Assembly: GCA_022605405.1 (NCBI GenBank)
Contig: JABYQQ010000012.1
Coordinates: 1 to 64,000 of the forward strand
Direction of reading: 5' to 3'
DNA: 64,000 nt
Origin: Earliella scabrosa
Lineage: Eukaryota; Basidiomycota; Agaricomycetes; Polyporales; Polyporaceae
The notes beneath the pieces are model-generated. The model did no database searches, was not told the DNA's origin, and saw only the letters and a program-made list of their open reading frames with translations. Numbering within the stretch: position 1 is the stretch's first letter; every line of letters begins with the position of its first letter. The position numbers and the translations under genes are program-made. Below, in pieces: positions 1 through 10,424 of this stretch.

Positions 1-1241
1 GCATGGAGGGAGGGCTCTCGTGAGACGCGAGGAGGGGATGGTTCGTCCCGAGCCGACGAGCGAGCCGCTGCACGAGGTGAGGGAGGCAGCGTGGGCTCGA
101 CGATGGGTTCCTCGTACCCTTGAGGCGAGACCGGGGGCTCGTAAGGTCGCTGAACTGGTGATTCCCACTGGTCGTACAGGGCGGGCGGCGCAACGGGCGG
201 AGTGGGAGACGCTGCTCTCACATCCTCCGGCGCGTCGTCAGGCGCATCCTCAGGCGCATCCTCGGGCGCATCCTCGGGCGCAGGAGAGGCCGGCACTGAG
301 CCAGCGTTGGTTGGCTCTTGCAGGGCAGCGTCCGCGGGCGGGGAGGCGTTGGCCGGCGTGGGGTCGCGCGCAGAGGCGTCACGGGGTGAGTGCGCCGCCT
401 GGAACTGGGCGACCTGCTCGGCTTCCAGCACGTGCTGAGCGGGGGAGGGACGGTAGACGGACTGCATCGAGCGAAGGTGCTCAATGCGCTCCGTGTACTT
501 CTGGGGGTCCGGCGCATTCGAGACGTCTTGAGGGTCTTGGAAGCGTTCGTCGGGCTGGAATCTGTCGTCGGGAGGCTCCTGGCTGCCTGCGACGGACGGC
601 GGTTGCCACGATCCCTCCCGAGGTTGGTCGTTGGGGTCTTGCTGCAGCCGCACCCAGCTGCCCATGTTGGTATAGATGTGTGCGCGCATGGCCGCGACGT
701 CGTTTTGGGTGAAGCGCATGCGCCCTTTGAGCTCGCGAATGTCGTGCTGGCGATAGTATTGATCCGTGGTGAGGTCCCGGAGGCACTCCAGGATGGCGTC
801 GAGAGTGGTGACGGTCTGACCCATCCACCTGCCGATCTTCTTGAGCATTTGAGGGACCTTGAGGTCCTCCGGGCTGGCCTGGATGCCTAGGGGAGTGTTA
901 GGGCACGACAGCGCGGTGAAGAACAATCATAACTTACCAACTCTCAGCGAGCAATCCTTGTTGCTCGCGTTGCAACGAATGCAACGCGCCGTCTTTCGAC
1001 GGCGTTCGCAGGTGTCCGCGAACCCGTCCAGCGCACACTGGACGCAGATCAATTTGCCCTCCGTGTTCTCCTTTCCCGCGTTCTCCTCTTGCTGATCTGC
1101 GGTTGTTGCAGGTTCCTCGTCGAAGAGGAGTTGATCTTCCTGCGCCTCCGTCGCGGTGGAAGGGACGTAGGCGCTGCTGGAGGGAGCGGGGTCTTGCTGG
1201 GCCTTCGCCTTGCCCTTGGACTTCTTGCTGCTGGATGGCAT
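1..1241 (-). CDS. Cys-rich (Zn2Cys6-like) protein, 3' end off the window
   Basis: Not recognised as a named family. The start chosen is the ATG at 1241 (MPSSSKKSK...), followed by a Lys/Ser-rich and acidic leader. Exon 1 runs 1241-938, and a 51-bp GT-AG intron occupies 937-887. Exon 2 (from 886) stays open to the window edge, so the C-terminus is missing. Near the exon 1 end is a six-cysteine cluster, C-x2-C-x8-C-x8-C-x2-C-x6-C. It resembles fungal Zn2Cys6 binuclear clusters except that the second spacing is 8 rather than 6, so DNA binding is possible but unproven. Exon 2 begins with a helical, charged segment and becomes Pro/Glu/Ala-rich. It includes a short acidic repeat (EDAP units) encoded by 12-bp tandem repeats at about 225-285. 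The frame could extend upstream of 1241, but that part is low-complexity and unlike protein. Confidence 0.6.
223..290. repeat. 12-bp tandem repeat inside the Cys-rich gene
   Basis: About four to five imperfect 12-bp units (gcgcatcctcag / gcgcatcctcgg) lie in tandem. Read on the minus strand they encode an EDAP/DDAP acidic repeat, so the unit length keeps the frame. Confidence 0.75.
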
Positions 1242-1788
1242 CTGGGAAGAGAGGGAACGGTGAGTGCCGGGGGCGCGCTGGAGAACGGCGAGGGTACGTA
1301 CGGTGGAACGCGAGCCGCCGCAGTCGCGAAGGAGGAGTGAAGCAAGGCGAGCAGAGAGAGAAAGACGCGAGGTGCGACGGGGATTGAGAATGAGGTAGGG
1401 AGGAGTTAAGCAAGGCGAGGAGGTCCCAGAGTCACTCCAGAGAGCGCGACTGCAGCGGGGGCGGGGCGGGCGGCGCGCGAAGCGCGGAGACCTGCGACGG
1501 ACGGCGAAGTCACACTGAAAGGAAGATTGAGGAAATGAGGCTGGTACGTAACGTGCTCGTCCTGGGCTGCGTTGGGAGCCCCCCAACCCGCCTCCCTTGC
1601 CTAACTCGGTTCAGCAAGGCAGCCTGGTAAGTGCAGCTAACAAAACGTATCCACTGCCGAGCGCGCGAAGGTGCGCGGGCAATGGCTAGTTCGCGAGAGC
1701 GCGCGCGAGCTCGCGCGCGCGAGCTCGCGAGGGCTGCGGCTGGCGGGCCCCTCTCCAGCGCCTGTGAAACCTTATCGGACAGATCCTG
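1242..1788. promoter_or_regulatory. Divergent intergenic promoter region with GC palindrome
   Basis: This interval separates the minus-strand Cys-rich gene from the plus-strand gene at 1789, so both promoters should lie here. No clear TATA box is visible. At about 1691-1733 there is a run of alternating CG with nested perfect palindromes, including the 18-mer GCGCGCGAGCTCGCGCGC. Confidence 0.4.
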
Positions 1789-2986
1789 ATGGCCGTATCA
1801 GCGCCATCGGGGCTGCTGCCACCGTCTGTCCTGGACTCTCTCTCCCCCGGACGACCATCCCTCCTAAACACATCGCCGATGAATTCCACCGCGGGTGAGA
1901 GCGGGGTACAAGACGACACGGCCGCCATCGTTCGGATGGAGCTTGCACCGGGGAGTCAAGCGCTGACGGCCGCCCCGCCAGCCCCGACGAGTCAACCGCA
2001 GCACGCTGCCGACCCTGAGCTCTCCGGCGACACGGATGGAAGCCCAGACGGTTCGGAGTCAGCCTCCGATGACTCCTTCCCCGCTCCCGCCAGGGTCCTA
2101 CACTACACCGACCTCCCGCTGCGCCTGTTTGGGTACGCGCGATACCCAAGGCGCGTGCCGGAGAGCCACGGACAAGATCCCCGCCGCGGCTGGCTGAGCA
2201 CGGAGGAACTCCAGTACTACATCCGTGTGTCTCGGGCGGACACTGTACTCAACGTAAGTGCTGACCATGCATCGCGATAGACGAACGCTGACAGGGCGTA
2301 GATTCCGGTTACAATCAAGGGTCCGGATCAACGTCAACGCGCCATCCTGCGCGTGATCCACAACTTCCTGCACGATGAGGGAGTGGAGCTTCTGGCTCTT
2401 CCTGGGGACATCGCGCGTGCTCTTGACGACCTCGTGAACTTGCTGATCGTGTTCGCCGGCGACGAAGCATCCGGCCGCCGCGCGAGCCTTCTTCGCGAGA
2501 TGCGCGACGCCATCGAGCGGACGATCCCGTACGGCGCAGCGATTCCCTGGGACGTGCCCTTTATGGGACCATGGCTGGTACGCCTCGTGAGTTGGCTGCG
2601 AGAGAGAGCAGCATTTCTGGTGAGTGCTCCGTGGTCCCGGGTTACCCGAGTTTATCCCAGCTTGCCAGGGCTGCACATTCGATCTCTTCGGGCCGGAGGT
2701 GCCCATATCCAGCTACCACGACATGGAGAAGGCGTTCGTTTTGGTATGCAAGAAGGCACTATTCGTAAGTCGGGGTGTCCAGACCGACAATACCGACGCC
2801 CCAGCGCAAGAGATGCCCGAGGAGCCGCTGCTGAGCGACCAGAGGTGGGACGAATGGGATGATGCGCCGCAGGGGGACTTGTGGGAGCCGACTGATCCCA
2901 GAGAGGGCGCGCAGCTATACGTATATAAACGCTCCGAAGATTGTACTCTTACCCAGCAGCAGCTGGGGATGCTCGGCGGTTGGTAG
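1789..2986 (+). CDS. Unrecognised three-exon protein, tandem paralogue A
   Basis: I do not recognise the family. Exons are 1789-2253, 2302-2619 and 2669-2986, all joined in phase 0 at good GT-AG sites; the product is about 366 aa. The first ~100 residues are Ser/Pro/Asp-rich and probably disordered. The folded part begins near the Y-A-R-Y-P segment and continues through YYIRV, then IPVTIKG at the exon 2 start, then a Leu-rich helical stretch (ALDDLVNLLIVF) and a hydrophobic Trp/Pro patch. Exon 3 is acidic. The downstream gene at 3079 has the same exon phases and matching motifs (YYLRV, then IPLIVTG at exon 2), so the two are a tandem duplication. There is no signal peptide and no convincing membrane span. 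An in-frame ATG at 1879 is an alternative start. An extra intron starting near 2764 cannot be excluded. Confidence 0.6.
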
Positions 2987-2990
2987 AGAA

Positions 2991-2998
2991 TGACGTCA
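2991..2998. promoter_or_regulatory. Perfect CRE-type palindrome TGACGTCA
   Basis: A full TGACGTCA palindrome, the consensus target of ATF/CREB-type bZIP factors, lies immediately after the stop of the first paralogue. It is 41-80 bp upstream of candidate start codons of the second. The sequence match is exact; its use as an operator is inference. Confidence 0.4.
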
Positions 2999-3078
2999 CG
3001 ATGGCTCGGTAGCACCGCCACCACGCGATCGAGGCAAGATGCCTGGCGACATGACCGTTGGCCCTCTCCCAAGTCCCG

Positions 3079-3938
3079 ATGAACACTACTACGCCGCGCT
3101 GCTGTGCCCTGAGCGTGCCTGAGCTAGGGGACGACCTTGTGTACTTCTACGCGCGTTGGAAGGGACAACGGCCGGCCTTCGGGGGAGGAGATCGTGAGGA
3201 TCTGGTCTACTATCTGCGCGTGGAGGCTGCCAGCCCAACCTACCGACCTTTGTATCACATCGACGTGAGTACAGATGCATAGGAAGGATTGCACTGACAA
3301 ACTGACGCCCCGATAGATACCGTTGATCGTGACGGGGTTCACACTGAAAGACGAGCGGACCCTGAAGATACTCTACCGCGCTTGTGCGACGAAGGAGATC
3401 CTCGAGATCGGGGACAGCACGCGAGCGGATGTGCTGACAATCCTGAGCGTGATGCACGCCTTCTGTGCCGGACGGGGTGATCCATCGCGAGAGCGCGAAT
3501 GGGGCGCACGCGTCATCGCAGCGACACCTCTGGGTCGAGCGGACCCTCCGGTCGATCAGAAGCCCGATCTAGCGGCTTTGGCGAGCTGGGTGAAGTGGGC
3601 TGTGCCCTCCGATGTGCGTACGACTTGATCTTGTGGGTGGGACTGACGCTGACCGCGCCCGGCAGTCGTTGACGATGCCTACGACGGAATTGACGGTTGA
3701 CGAGCAAGAGAGTGTGGTGCAGGAGCTTCGCAATCGTTGGTGGAAGCGCCGGGTGGCCGTTCAAGCAAGCCCTTGCGACCAGGATGAACACGCGGTGGAT
3801 GTGAAGCACGTGCAAATAGCGTACAAGCCCGTTGCAATGACAGTTCCGGGACGCACTGCGGTCGGTTTGGGCGCAATACACGTTGACGCCAGGGAGGCTG
3901 GGGAGATCGTCCTAGGCCCAGAGACCGCCCCAGCTTGA
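3079..3938 (+). CDS. Unrecognised three-exon protein, tandem paralogue B
   Basis: Paralogue of the gene at 1789. Exons are 3079-3264, 3317-3613 and 3666-3938, joined in phase 0, giving about 251 aa. Shared landmarks are an aromatic Y-x-R-W segment, then YYLRVEA at the end of exon 1, and IPLIVTGF at the start of exon 2. The long disordered N-terminus of the first copy is absent. Start choice is uncertain. The ATG at 3079 is the first in the coding frame. Another ATG at 3039 opens a different frame (MPGDMTVG...) that stops just as the conserved part begins, which could mean an additional short intron or a small frameshift. Exon 3 is Gln/Glu-rich, then has a long hydrophilic tail. Function unknown. 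Confidence 0.55.
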
Positions 3939-6035
3939 ACAAACGTAGCAGACAGCTGTGAGTGTTGGTGTCTCAAGGGAAGGCAGCGCTGAAACTGAAC
4001 GATGCTCCTGTAGGATGTCGTCCCGCTAGAATATATGTAGGGTGGTAGGTACGCCAAAGGTTTGAGACCAATCAGAATGAGGGATCGCGAGATCGCCAGC
4101 TCTCAACTGAGAACGGTGAACGCGTGCTGGGCGCCAGCGTCGAAAGATGGAGCCATTTGTTGGCGTAAGCCAACGTAACATTAATGCAAAACGCGAGCAA
4201 CAGGAAGTGGACCGACAGGGAGCGAGCAAGACCGATAGAAACGACAAGATGAACGACCACATGGACTGACAACGAACGCTGATACCGACCGTACCGCCAC
4301 CCTGGCCCAACGCTTATCGTGGTGCTACACAGCGTGCAGAAGACGTACGACGCCGGTGTCTATGCCGTACAGACCGGACAGGGGCATGGGGAGCCTGAGT
4401 ACACCCTGGGTGAGCGGAGAACGGACTTACATCGCTTGCTGAACAGGCTGCAGGACGCCAAGGACAGGCTAGGGGATGTGAAGGCGAGACAGTATACGGC
4501 ACGCGGTGTTCCTCTTGTATCGGAAGGCCGACGCAGGGGAGTCCGTGCCGGCACCGGGGACTGCAGCAGGGCGAAGAACGCATGGATGGTGGGTGAGTGT
4601 TGGCACGGGTGCTGCTGAACACGGCTGACATTGTTGGACAAGGACTAGGCGGACTAGGCCTGGGCTCACGGTGGTCAGAGAAGGCCTGGAAAGGCCACAA
4701 TGTATACGAGCTGGTAGGTACACAGAACACGAGCCAACAACAGATATCAGTAGCAACGCGACAAGAACAGGGAGAGCGAAACGACAAGATGGGCGTGGAG
4801 AGCGGGGCGCAGAGATTGGGAAACGAGAACGATAAAGGCTGAACGTAGCCGAGTAATGTCAAGAGCGGGAGCGGGATAGCGCGGAGATGAGGCTGGTATC
4901 AATGCCGTACAAGCCGCTCAACAACATAGCCAGCCTGTGGACTCCCGATTAGCAAGGCGCGTAGAAGAAGATAAATGAAGGATCGCTGACATGGCCAGCT
5001 CGACAGGGAGGAAAGGGCGTCCGACAGGCTGAAGTAACAGGTGAGCAGCAACTTTGAGGAGCGGACGTACGAACTAACCTCGGGGATCAAAAGAGCGACG
5101 TTCGGGAGACCCTCTGGAGGTACGAACACCCTGATATCGGGGTGTAGGGCCGGCTGTAGTTGGAACCCAAGGGCCGATAAAGCCTGGCAGCACAGTCAGA
5201 GGGATTCAAGCGACGCTGAACGGAGGGAGCTCACCAGGACCACTGCCGACCACGACGTGGGCACACGACGGGCGCCGTTGATGCGAAAAATAGAGACAAA
5301 TGTCTGGACAGGAGGTGAGCACGGGGTAGCAGCACGTAAACGGGACTATTGACCTGATAATCGGCAGGAGAGAGGCACATGGTTGGTGGGACGGGACTGC
5401 GCGATGTGGGGCGAGCTTGAGGGTGGAGCGCGAGCCAAGTGAGGTAGGGAAAGACTGCGCAGACGGCAGGGGGGACACCGATTGAAGGCGTGAATGTCGC
5501 CGGAGAGACGGAGGAGGCCAGAGGGTGGGGTCACTCACCAACAGTGAACCGCGACTGCGCCAGATTTGGCCTGAATGTGACGGCTTGCGAAAGGGGGGGT
5601 GTCCCTGGCGGAAACCGAGCGTGCGACAACGACAGAGAGGGTAAGGGGTCCAAGTGACCGACGACGGCTGAAGATCGAGAGAGGGAGGACGTCCGCCGGA
5701 CCGTGGCTGCGTGACCGAGGAGTGGTGAAAGGCGTGCGCTGCACGGGGGAGGACTGCTGAGGAGGTGCGCGGCGGGTCGTGAAGAGCAAGGGGAGTAAAA
5801 TATGGGAGGGAAAGGGTAGATGTCGAGATTGCGTTGACCGGGGAGAGGGCGGGGGAAGTGGTAGGTGGGGGTGAAGGAGAAAGAGGACAGGACCAACGCA
5901 CCTAGCGTGTTCATGTGCCTGTACGAAAGCGCTGGCGGATAGGCGCGCGGCAGGGCAAGGCAAAGCGCGACGTTGAGTACTACTGCCTAATCAGTAGACG
6001 AATGTCAACTGCCGGGAGAACCATGGCCGTAGTAA
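3939..6035. other. Gene-poor, purine-rich interval
   Basis: No convincing gene is visible. The plus strand is markedly rich in A and G, especially from about 4750 onward. The longest open frames are on the minus strand and read as low-complexity Ser/Pro/Arg/Leu sequence, typical of chance frames in biased DNA. No splice-consistent domain was recognised in any frame. Confidence 0.5.
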
Positions 6036-6250
6036 AGACCAGCGCACGCAGGTACGGGTGACTCGTACATGTACTGGAGGGACACGGGTGGCAGCCGGGG
6101 TCGCGCACGAGGCCAGAGGAAGACGGATGCACTGGTAAATCCCAGCGCGAGCAGGGAAGGGTGACTGCTACATGGACTGGTGGGGCAGGGGTGGCAGCCG
6201 GGGTCGCGCGCGAGCAAAAGGAAGCCGGTAACGCCACGCGCGCGCTGGTA
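6036..6250. repeat. Imperfect tandem duplication of about 105 bp
   Basis: Two diverged copies lie head to tail. Both contain the core gtggcagccggggtcgcgc, near 6090 and 6190. Both are preceded by a gggtgact-type segment and followed by agaggaag or aaaaggaag. The copies share order and spacing but carry many substitutions. Confidence 0.6.
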
Positions 6251-6607
6251 GACATGGAAGGCGAACGGGTTGCGCGCGCCCGTACCAGTTAAGCCCCGCT
6301 CGCGCATGCAGCAGTTGCTCATAAAGCCATCTAATAACGACGTGGACTAGTACATCGTGGACCAGACCTGCGGAGAAGAGGGGCTCACGCTGGCGAGAGA
6401 GTGGGACGTCCAATTAATGTAGTACGTATTGGTTTATAATGTACAGGGTTTGGGTAGATAGGGCACTGAGAAGGCGCGAAAGCCGCGCGGTAAGTCAGTA
6501 TGAGATGAGGAAAGAGTGAGGTGAAGAGAGAGGGACCGGTGGCCGAAAAGGACGAGCGCGGGACCTGGTCAATGTGGAGATGATCTGACAGTTCCTATCC
6601 TCGGTGA
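6251..6607. other. Intergenic DNA, nothing recognised
   Basis: Short open frames only, with no coding look and no strong signal. It leads into the minisatellite. Confidence 0.4.
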
Positions 6608-7205
6608 GCGCGAGAGGAGCGAGGAGCGCGAGGAGCGCGAGCGCCGGGACGAGATGATCTTGAAATAATTCGAGGTCGGGGGAGGAGGCGAGGGAGGCGG
6701 GAGCGCGAGGAGCGCGAGCGCCGGGACGAGATGATCTTGAAATAATTCGAGGTCGGGGGAGGAGGCGAGGGAGGCGGGAGCGCGAGGAGCGCGAGCGCCG
6801 GGACGAGATGATCTTGAAACAATTCGAGGTCGGGGGAGGAGGCGAGGGAGGCGGGAGCGCGAGGAGCGCGAGCGCCGGAACGAGATGATCTTGAAATAAT
6901 TCGAGGTCGGGGGAGGAGGCGAGGAGGCGGGAGCGCGAGGAGCGCGAGCGCCGGAACGAGATGATCTTGAAATAATTCGAGGTCGGGGGAGGAGGCGAGG
7001 GAGGCGGGAGCGCGAGGAGCGCGAGCGCCGGAACGAGATGATCTTGAAATAATTCGAGGTCGGGGGAGGAGGCGAGGAGGCGGGAGCGCGAGGAGCGCGA
7101 GCGCCGGCGAGAGATGATCTTGAGATAATCCGCGGCGGAGGGAGGAGGGAGGGAGCGCGAGGAGCGCGAGCGCCGGCGGGAAATAATCTTGAGATGATCG
7201 CGGGG
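6608..7205. repeat. Minisatellite, 77-bp unit, about seven copies
   Basis: The landmark atgatctt recurs at 6654, 6731, 6808, 6885, 6961, 7038 and 7114. The period is therefore 77 bp, with two copies at 76 bp caused by loss of one G in the gaggg run. The last copy and flanking material (about 7115-7205) are diverged. Each unit has an AT-rich part (gatcttgaaataattcga) and a G-rich purine part. Because 77 is not a multiple of three, the Arg/Ser-rich minus-strand frames that cross it change phase between units, which argues against coding. Confidence 0.9.
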
Positions 7206-8349
7206 GACGGCGAGGACGCAAGAGGGTGCGCGAGGGCGGGGCAGCGCCCACCGAAGATAATCTGGAGGAGGGGAGGGCAGTGAGGCGCGCGGGGAGGATT
7301 AAAAGGGCGATTAAGATTACCTGCTAAAGGGCGTTTTAAGCTAGCGCCCAACAGAGCTTACCGTAGAAAGATAATCTGCCTTAGCTGAAACTGGTGTAGA
7401 GCGGCGGCGAGTGAGCGCGGTGATTGAGGGTGCAAAGTCCATGACGAGACTGACCAAAGGTGACTGAAGCAACCAGTGCAGCAGCATAGCTCATACGGGC
7501 GGCAGTAATCGACGACATGGCTGAAGAGGCTTGGATGGTCCGGGCGTCTGTGCGACTTCGAGGGCGAACGGGCTTATGTATGCCCGACAGCCTTCTTGAG
7601 TTCCACGCCTAGATAGGTTGGTCTTTCGATCTGGTTGCCACGGACGCGTAGCAGACGGCCCTCTAGTGAACGTTGAACCTTCTGTTGTATGCAGGCTTGC
7701 AACGGATGGGATGGCATGCGCATCTAGCACCGTCTTCGATGGGCAGCGTGCCAGAAGTCGTTCGCCATGGCTGGAGAGTTGAGACGGCGCACGAACAGCG
7801 TGGAGATGATACAGGCACCTCGAGTTGCAAGCATTAGTAGCAATTACATGGCAGGATACAGAGTCCTGATCATGGAAGTAGCACGCCCTGCTGCTGCGCC
7901 CGTGTGCGCATGTGCGGCATCCCAGAGAGGGCCCTCCCGCTCGTTACGTGCCTTGCTCTCTCACAGAACGGAGTGAGCCCGGGTACCGTCGATGCAGCGT
8001 GACGTATGCATGCCTAGGCCTTACAGAGACTCTGCCGTGTCTTATCGCCGAGCGACCGAATGAAGTCAAGCAGATCTATCGAAGGAAGCGCCGCGCTATC
8101 CGAAGCGTTAAGACTCCTGCTACAAGGTTCATAAGGTTCCGCACTGCCGGGCTCGGCGGCTCGCATGCGGTAAAAGGGCCAGCTTCCATACGCGGACCAG
8201 CGGCGTCGCTGAGAGACTGAAGTTCGAAGCCACGGGCCCGGCGGAGTGGTACCCGCGGCTCATGGAGACTCGCAGTTAGCTAGATTCATCTGCGCTCAGA
8301 GTCTTCCCCCGTCGACGCACGCCGCTCCCCGCGAGACACGTACGAGTGC
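7206..8349. other. Intergenic DNA upstream of the UstYa-like pair
   Basis: No gene or RNA that I can support. Purine bias ends near 7400. The last ~100 bp should contain the promoter of the gene starting at 8410. Confidence 0.4.
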
Positions 8350-8350
8350 G

Positions 8351-8357
8351 TATATAT
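8351..8357 (+). promoter_or_regulatory. TATA-type element (TATATAT) before UstYa-like gene 1
   Basis: TATATAT ends 52 bp before the ATG at 8410, a reasonable position for a TATA box with a short leader. An upstream in-frame ATG at 8356 overlaps this element, which favours 8410 as the true start. Confidence 0.45.
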
Positions 8358-8409
8358 GATGAATTTCGGGAGGCCAATATCGAAGCAGCGCAGCGCTTCC
8401 TCCGTCACG

Positions 8410-9105
8410 ATGTCTGTCTACGTGCCCGTCACACGGAGGGGATGGGCGTACTATCTCGCCTCCGCCTTCGTCGTCGCCGTCGCGCTCGTGGCCAACCTCC
8501 GCGTACGCAGAAGCTTCGCGGACCCAAACGAGCTGGAATGGAGGGAGGAGGACTTCAGTAGGTCTCGCGTTCCTTGCGTTCCAGAGTCGAGTCGGTCGCT
8601 GACGCTACACGGTTCGCGCGCAGCGTTCCTCGAGAGCGACTACCCGCCCTCCCTCATCCCGCTCTCCACGCATCCGCGCGATGCGGCGCTCGTCATCGAG
8701 GACACCGTGCACTACGAGCCAAACGCGTCCGCCGAGTGGCACTCGATCTTCCCCCGCGGCTCAGGGGGGTTCGTCCGCCTCGGACCCCGCAACCGGCTGT
8801 TCGGCGTGTCGATGTTCCACCAGCTGCACTGCCTGGACAAGATGCGGCGCGCGGTCGTGAGCGCGCCGAGCAGCGAGTGGGAGAGCTGGCACACGCAGCA
8901 CTGTCTGAACTACGTTCGACAGATGTTGCTGTGCGCGGCGAACACGCGGCTCGAGCCCGTCAAGTCAGGCTATGGGAGTCACGGTGGCGAAGAGGGTTTG
9001 AAGGTGGACGGGCTCGGCCTGGAGCATCAGTGCCGAGACTGGACCTTGTTGAGGGAGAAGGCGGAAGAGAACTTCAGGATGTGGCCGGAAGACGCGTATC
9101 CGTGA
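8410..9105 (+). CDS. UstYa-like (DUF3328) membrane oxidase 1
   Basis: Member of the UstYa/DUF3328 family, whose characterised members act as oxidases in fungal peptide natural-product pathways such as ustiloxin. Exons are 8410-8557 and 8624-9105, separated by a 66-bp intron that happens to be open in frame. The product is about 209 aa. It has a single N-terminal membrane helix (residues ~12-29), a linker, then the two family hallmarks: HQLHC (in MFHQLHCLDKMRR) and HTQHC (in HTQHCLNYVRQMLLC). A CRDW motif lies near the C-terminus. Length and motif order match the family. The intron sits exactly where the neighbouring paralogue has one (within DFT/NFT just before the F-x-x-x-DYP motif). The catalytic domain should face the secretory lumen. 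Substrate unknown. An alternative start is 8356. Confidence 0.88.
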   Translation: MSVYVPVTRRGWAYYLASAFVVAVALVANLRVRRSFADPNELEWREEDFSRSRVPCVPESSRSLTLHGSRAAFLESDYPPSLIPLSTHPRDAALVIEDTVHYEPNASAEWHSIFPRGSGGFVRLGPRNRLFGVSMFHQLHCLDKMRRAVVSAPSSEWESWHTQHCLNYVRQMLLCAANTRLEPVKSGYGSHGGEEGLKVDGLGLEHQCRDWTLLREKAEENFRMWPEDAYP

Positions 9106-9288
9106 TGATTGTGGTTGGGTGGTGTGTAACTTCATGGTCACGCAAGCAGATGTGTGAGAGCCAAGACGAGTGCACACAGCGCGTTTACGCGGAGAGACCG
9201 GCGCGTCTGATATCCTGATGTATTTGAAGCTCGTGGCCATCAATACCTGTCTCGTCTGGTCGCTAGCTGGAACGTACCTCCCGCAGCC

Positions 9289-9991
9289 ATGCGCTATTCA
9301 CGAGCCCCATACCCGGTCGTGCAGCAGTGGAGCGTCCCCGTCCTCCTCTTCGGTGGTGTAGTCCTGCTGTTTACTGCCGCTATTTCCCTCGTGATCACCC
9401 TCCTGGGAGGCGGCGACATCAGGCATCCGACGCACATCGAGCTGAAGAACTTCAGTAAGTAGCCTGGTCAGACTCATCTGTAGCACGACGAGACTGAAAT
9501 CCACCGCAGCATTCGTCGGAGACGACTACCCCGCCTACTACCCCATCGACCTCCCAGACGTGTCGCTCACGCCCGAAAACACGATCCACTACCAGATCTT
9601 CACCGAGGACGCCGAGCGCGAATGGGCGTCCATGTTCCCCCCAGGCGGCGGGTTCCTCCGCCTGGGCGAGGACGGACGGCTGTTCGGGCTCGCGCTTTTC
9701 CACCAGATGCACTGTCTCGCGCGCATCCGGCGCGCGATGAGCGTCCGGCAGTCGTCGGTGCACGTGCACCACTGCTTCAACTACCTCCGGCAGACGATTC
9801 TGTGCGAGGCGAACCCGACGATCGAGCCCGTGATCCCCATTTTGGGGAGGCGGAGCGTGAATGCGGAGATCCCACGGACGTGCAGGGACTGGACGGGGGT
9901 GTACGAACTTGCGGCTGAGAACTACCGGGCGGTGGTTAGTTCTGGGGGGACCAGGGACGGTGCGGGGACGCCAGGGGCGACTTACGTGTAG
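9289..9991 (+). CDS. UstYa-like (DUF3328) membrane oxidase 2
   Basis: Second DUF3328 gene, 183 bp downstream of the first and in the same orientation. Exons are 9289-9454 and 9510-9991, with a 55-bp GT-AG intron at the same codon position as in the upstream gene; the product is about 215 aa. A strongly hydrophobic helix at residues ~19-40 precedes the domain. Family motifs are HQMHC (LFHQMHCLARIRRA) and HVHHC (HVHHCFNYLRQTILC), then CRDW. The tail after the domain is short and Gly/Thr-rich. UstYa-type proteins often act as pairs in one pathway, so the two may modify the same substrate. Tandem duplication is supported by shared intron position and motif order, though the sequences have diverged considerably. 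Confidence 0.88.
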
Positions 9992-10417
9992 TCGGAACGG
10001 GAGTTGTGCACCAGGAATAGCGGACGTCGGACGCTGTGATAGATTGCCATCGTACCAAGCGGTCGTGCAGATGTAGAACACGAGGTCGGCGCCCGGGATG
10101 AGAGCTTTCCTGTCGCTGTGGGTGGGCTTGTGAATCAGTCAGGGAGTCTATCAGCAGAGATGCCAGTGGCGGACGGAGGTTCTCTGAGAAGGAACAAACT
10201 TTGACGAGTAGAGACGGTGTCTCAGTCCGATGTCACGACTGCCAAAAGGATGGACCGTGACGCAGCGAGGTGTGTGGGAGTGCGGTAGGGCGCGGCCGTG
10301 CACAGTACGCCTCCAATAGCGGCTATACCGGGACGTCTGCTGGCGCTCTTCATCATGCCGGACAGGTACAAGGGAAGGCCGTAGCGCAAAAGAGCACGAG
10401 TGTCAGAACGGCGGAAA
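9992..10417. other. Intergenic DNA, nothing recognised
   Basis: Probable 3' region of the second UstYa-like gene and 5' region of the secreted-peptide gene. No additional gene seen. Confidence 0.4.
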
Positions 10418-10418
10418 C

Positions 10419-10424
10419 TATATA
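10419..10424 (+). promoter_or_regulatory. TATA box for the small secreted protein
   Basis: TATATA within a short ACTATATAGT palindrome, about 100 bp before the ATG at 10526. Position and sequence are typical of a strong fungal promoter. Confidence 0.5.

Noticed and set aside
20..890. Plus-strand open frames of 230 and 166 codons at the left edge
   Set aside because: They are antisense shadows of the minus-strand Cys-rich gene, whose exon 2 frame is open throughout and spliced correctly to exon 1.
4314..5963. Minus-strand frames of 127-231 codons
   Set aside because: They arise in purine-skewed DNA, are low-complexity Ser/Pro/Leu, and show no domain or splice structure.
6569..7351. Minus-strand frames of 260 and 218 codons, Arg/Ser/Pro-rich
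   Set aside because: They run through the 77-bp minisatellite; the unit is not a multiple of three, so the encoded repeat changes phase from unit to unit, which fits non-coding DNA.
8356..8409. Upstream ATG extending the first UstYa-like protein by 18 residues
   Set aside because: It overlaps the TATA-like element, and the N-terminus from 8410 already places the membrane helix as in the family. Kept as an alternative only.
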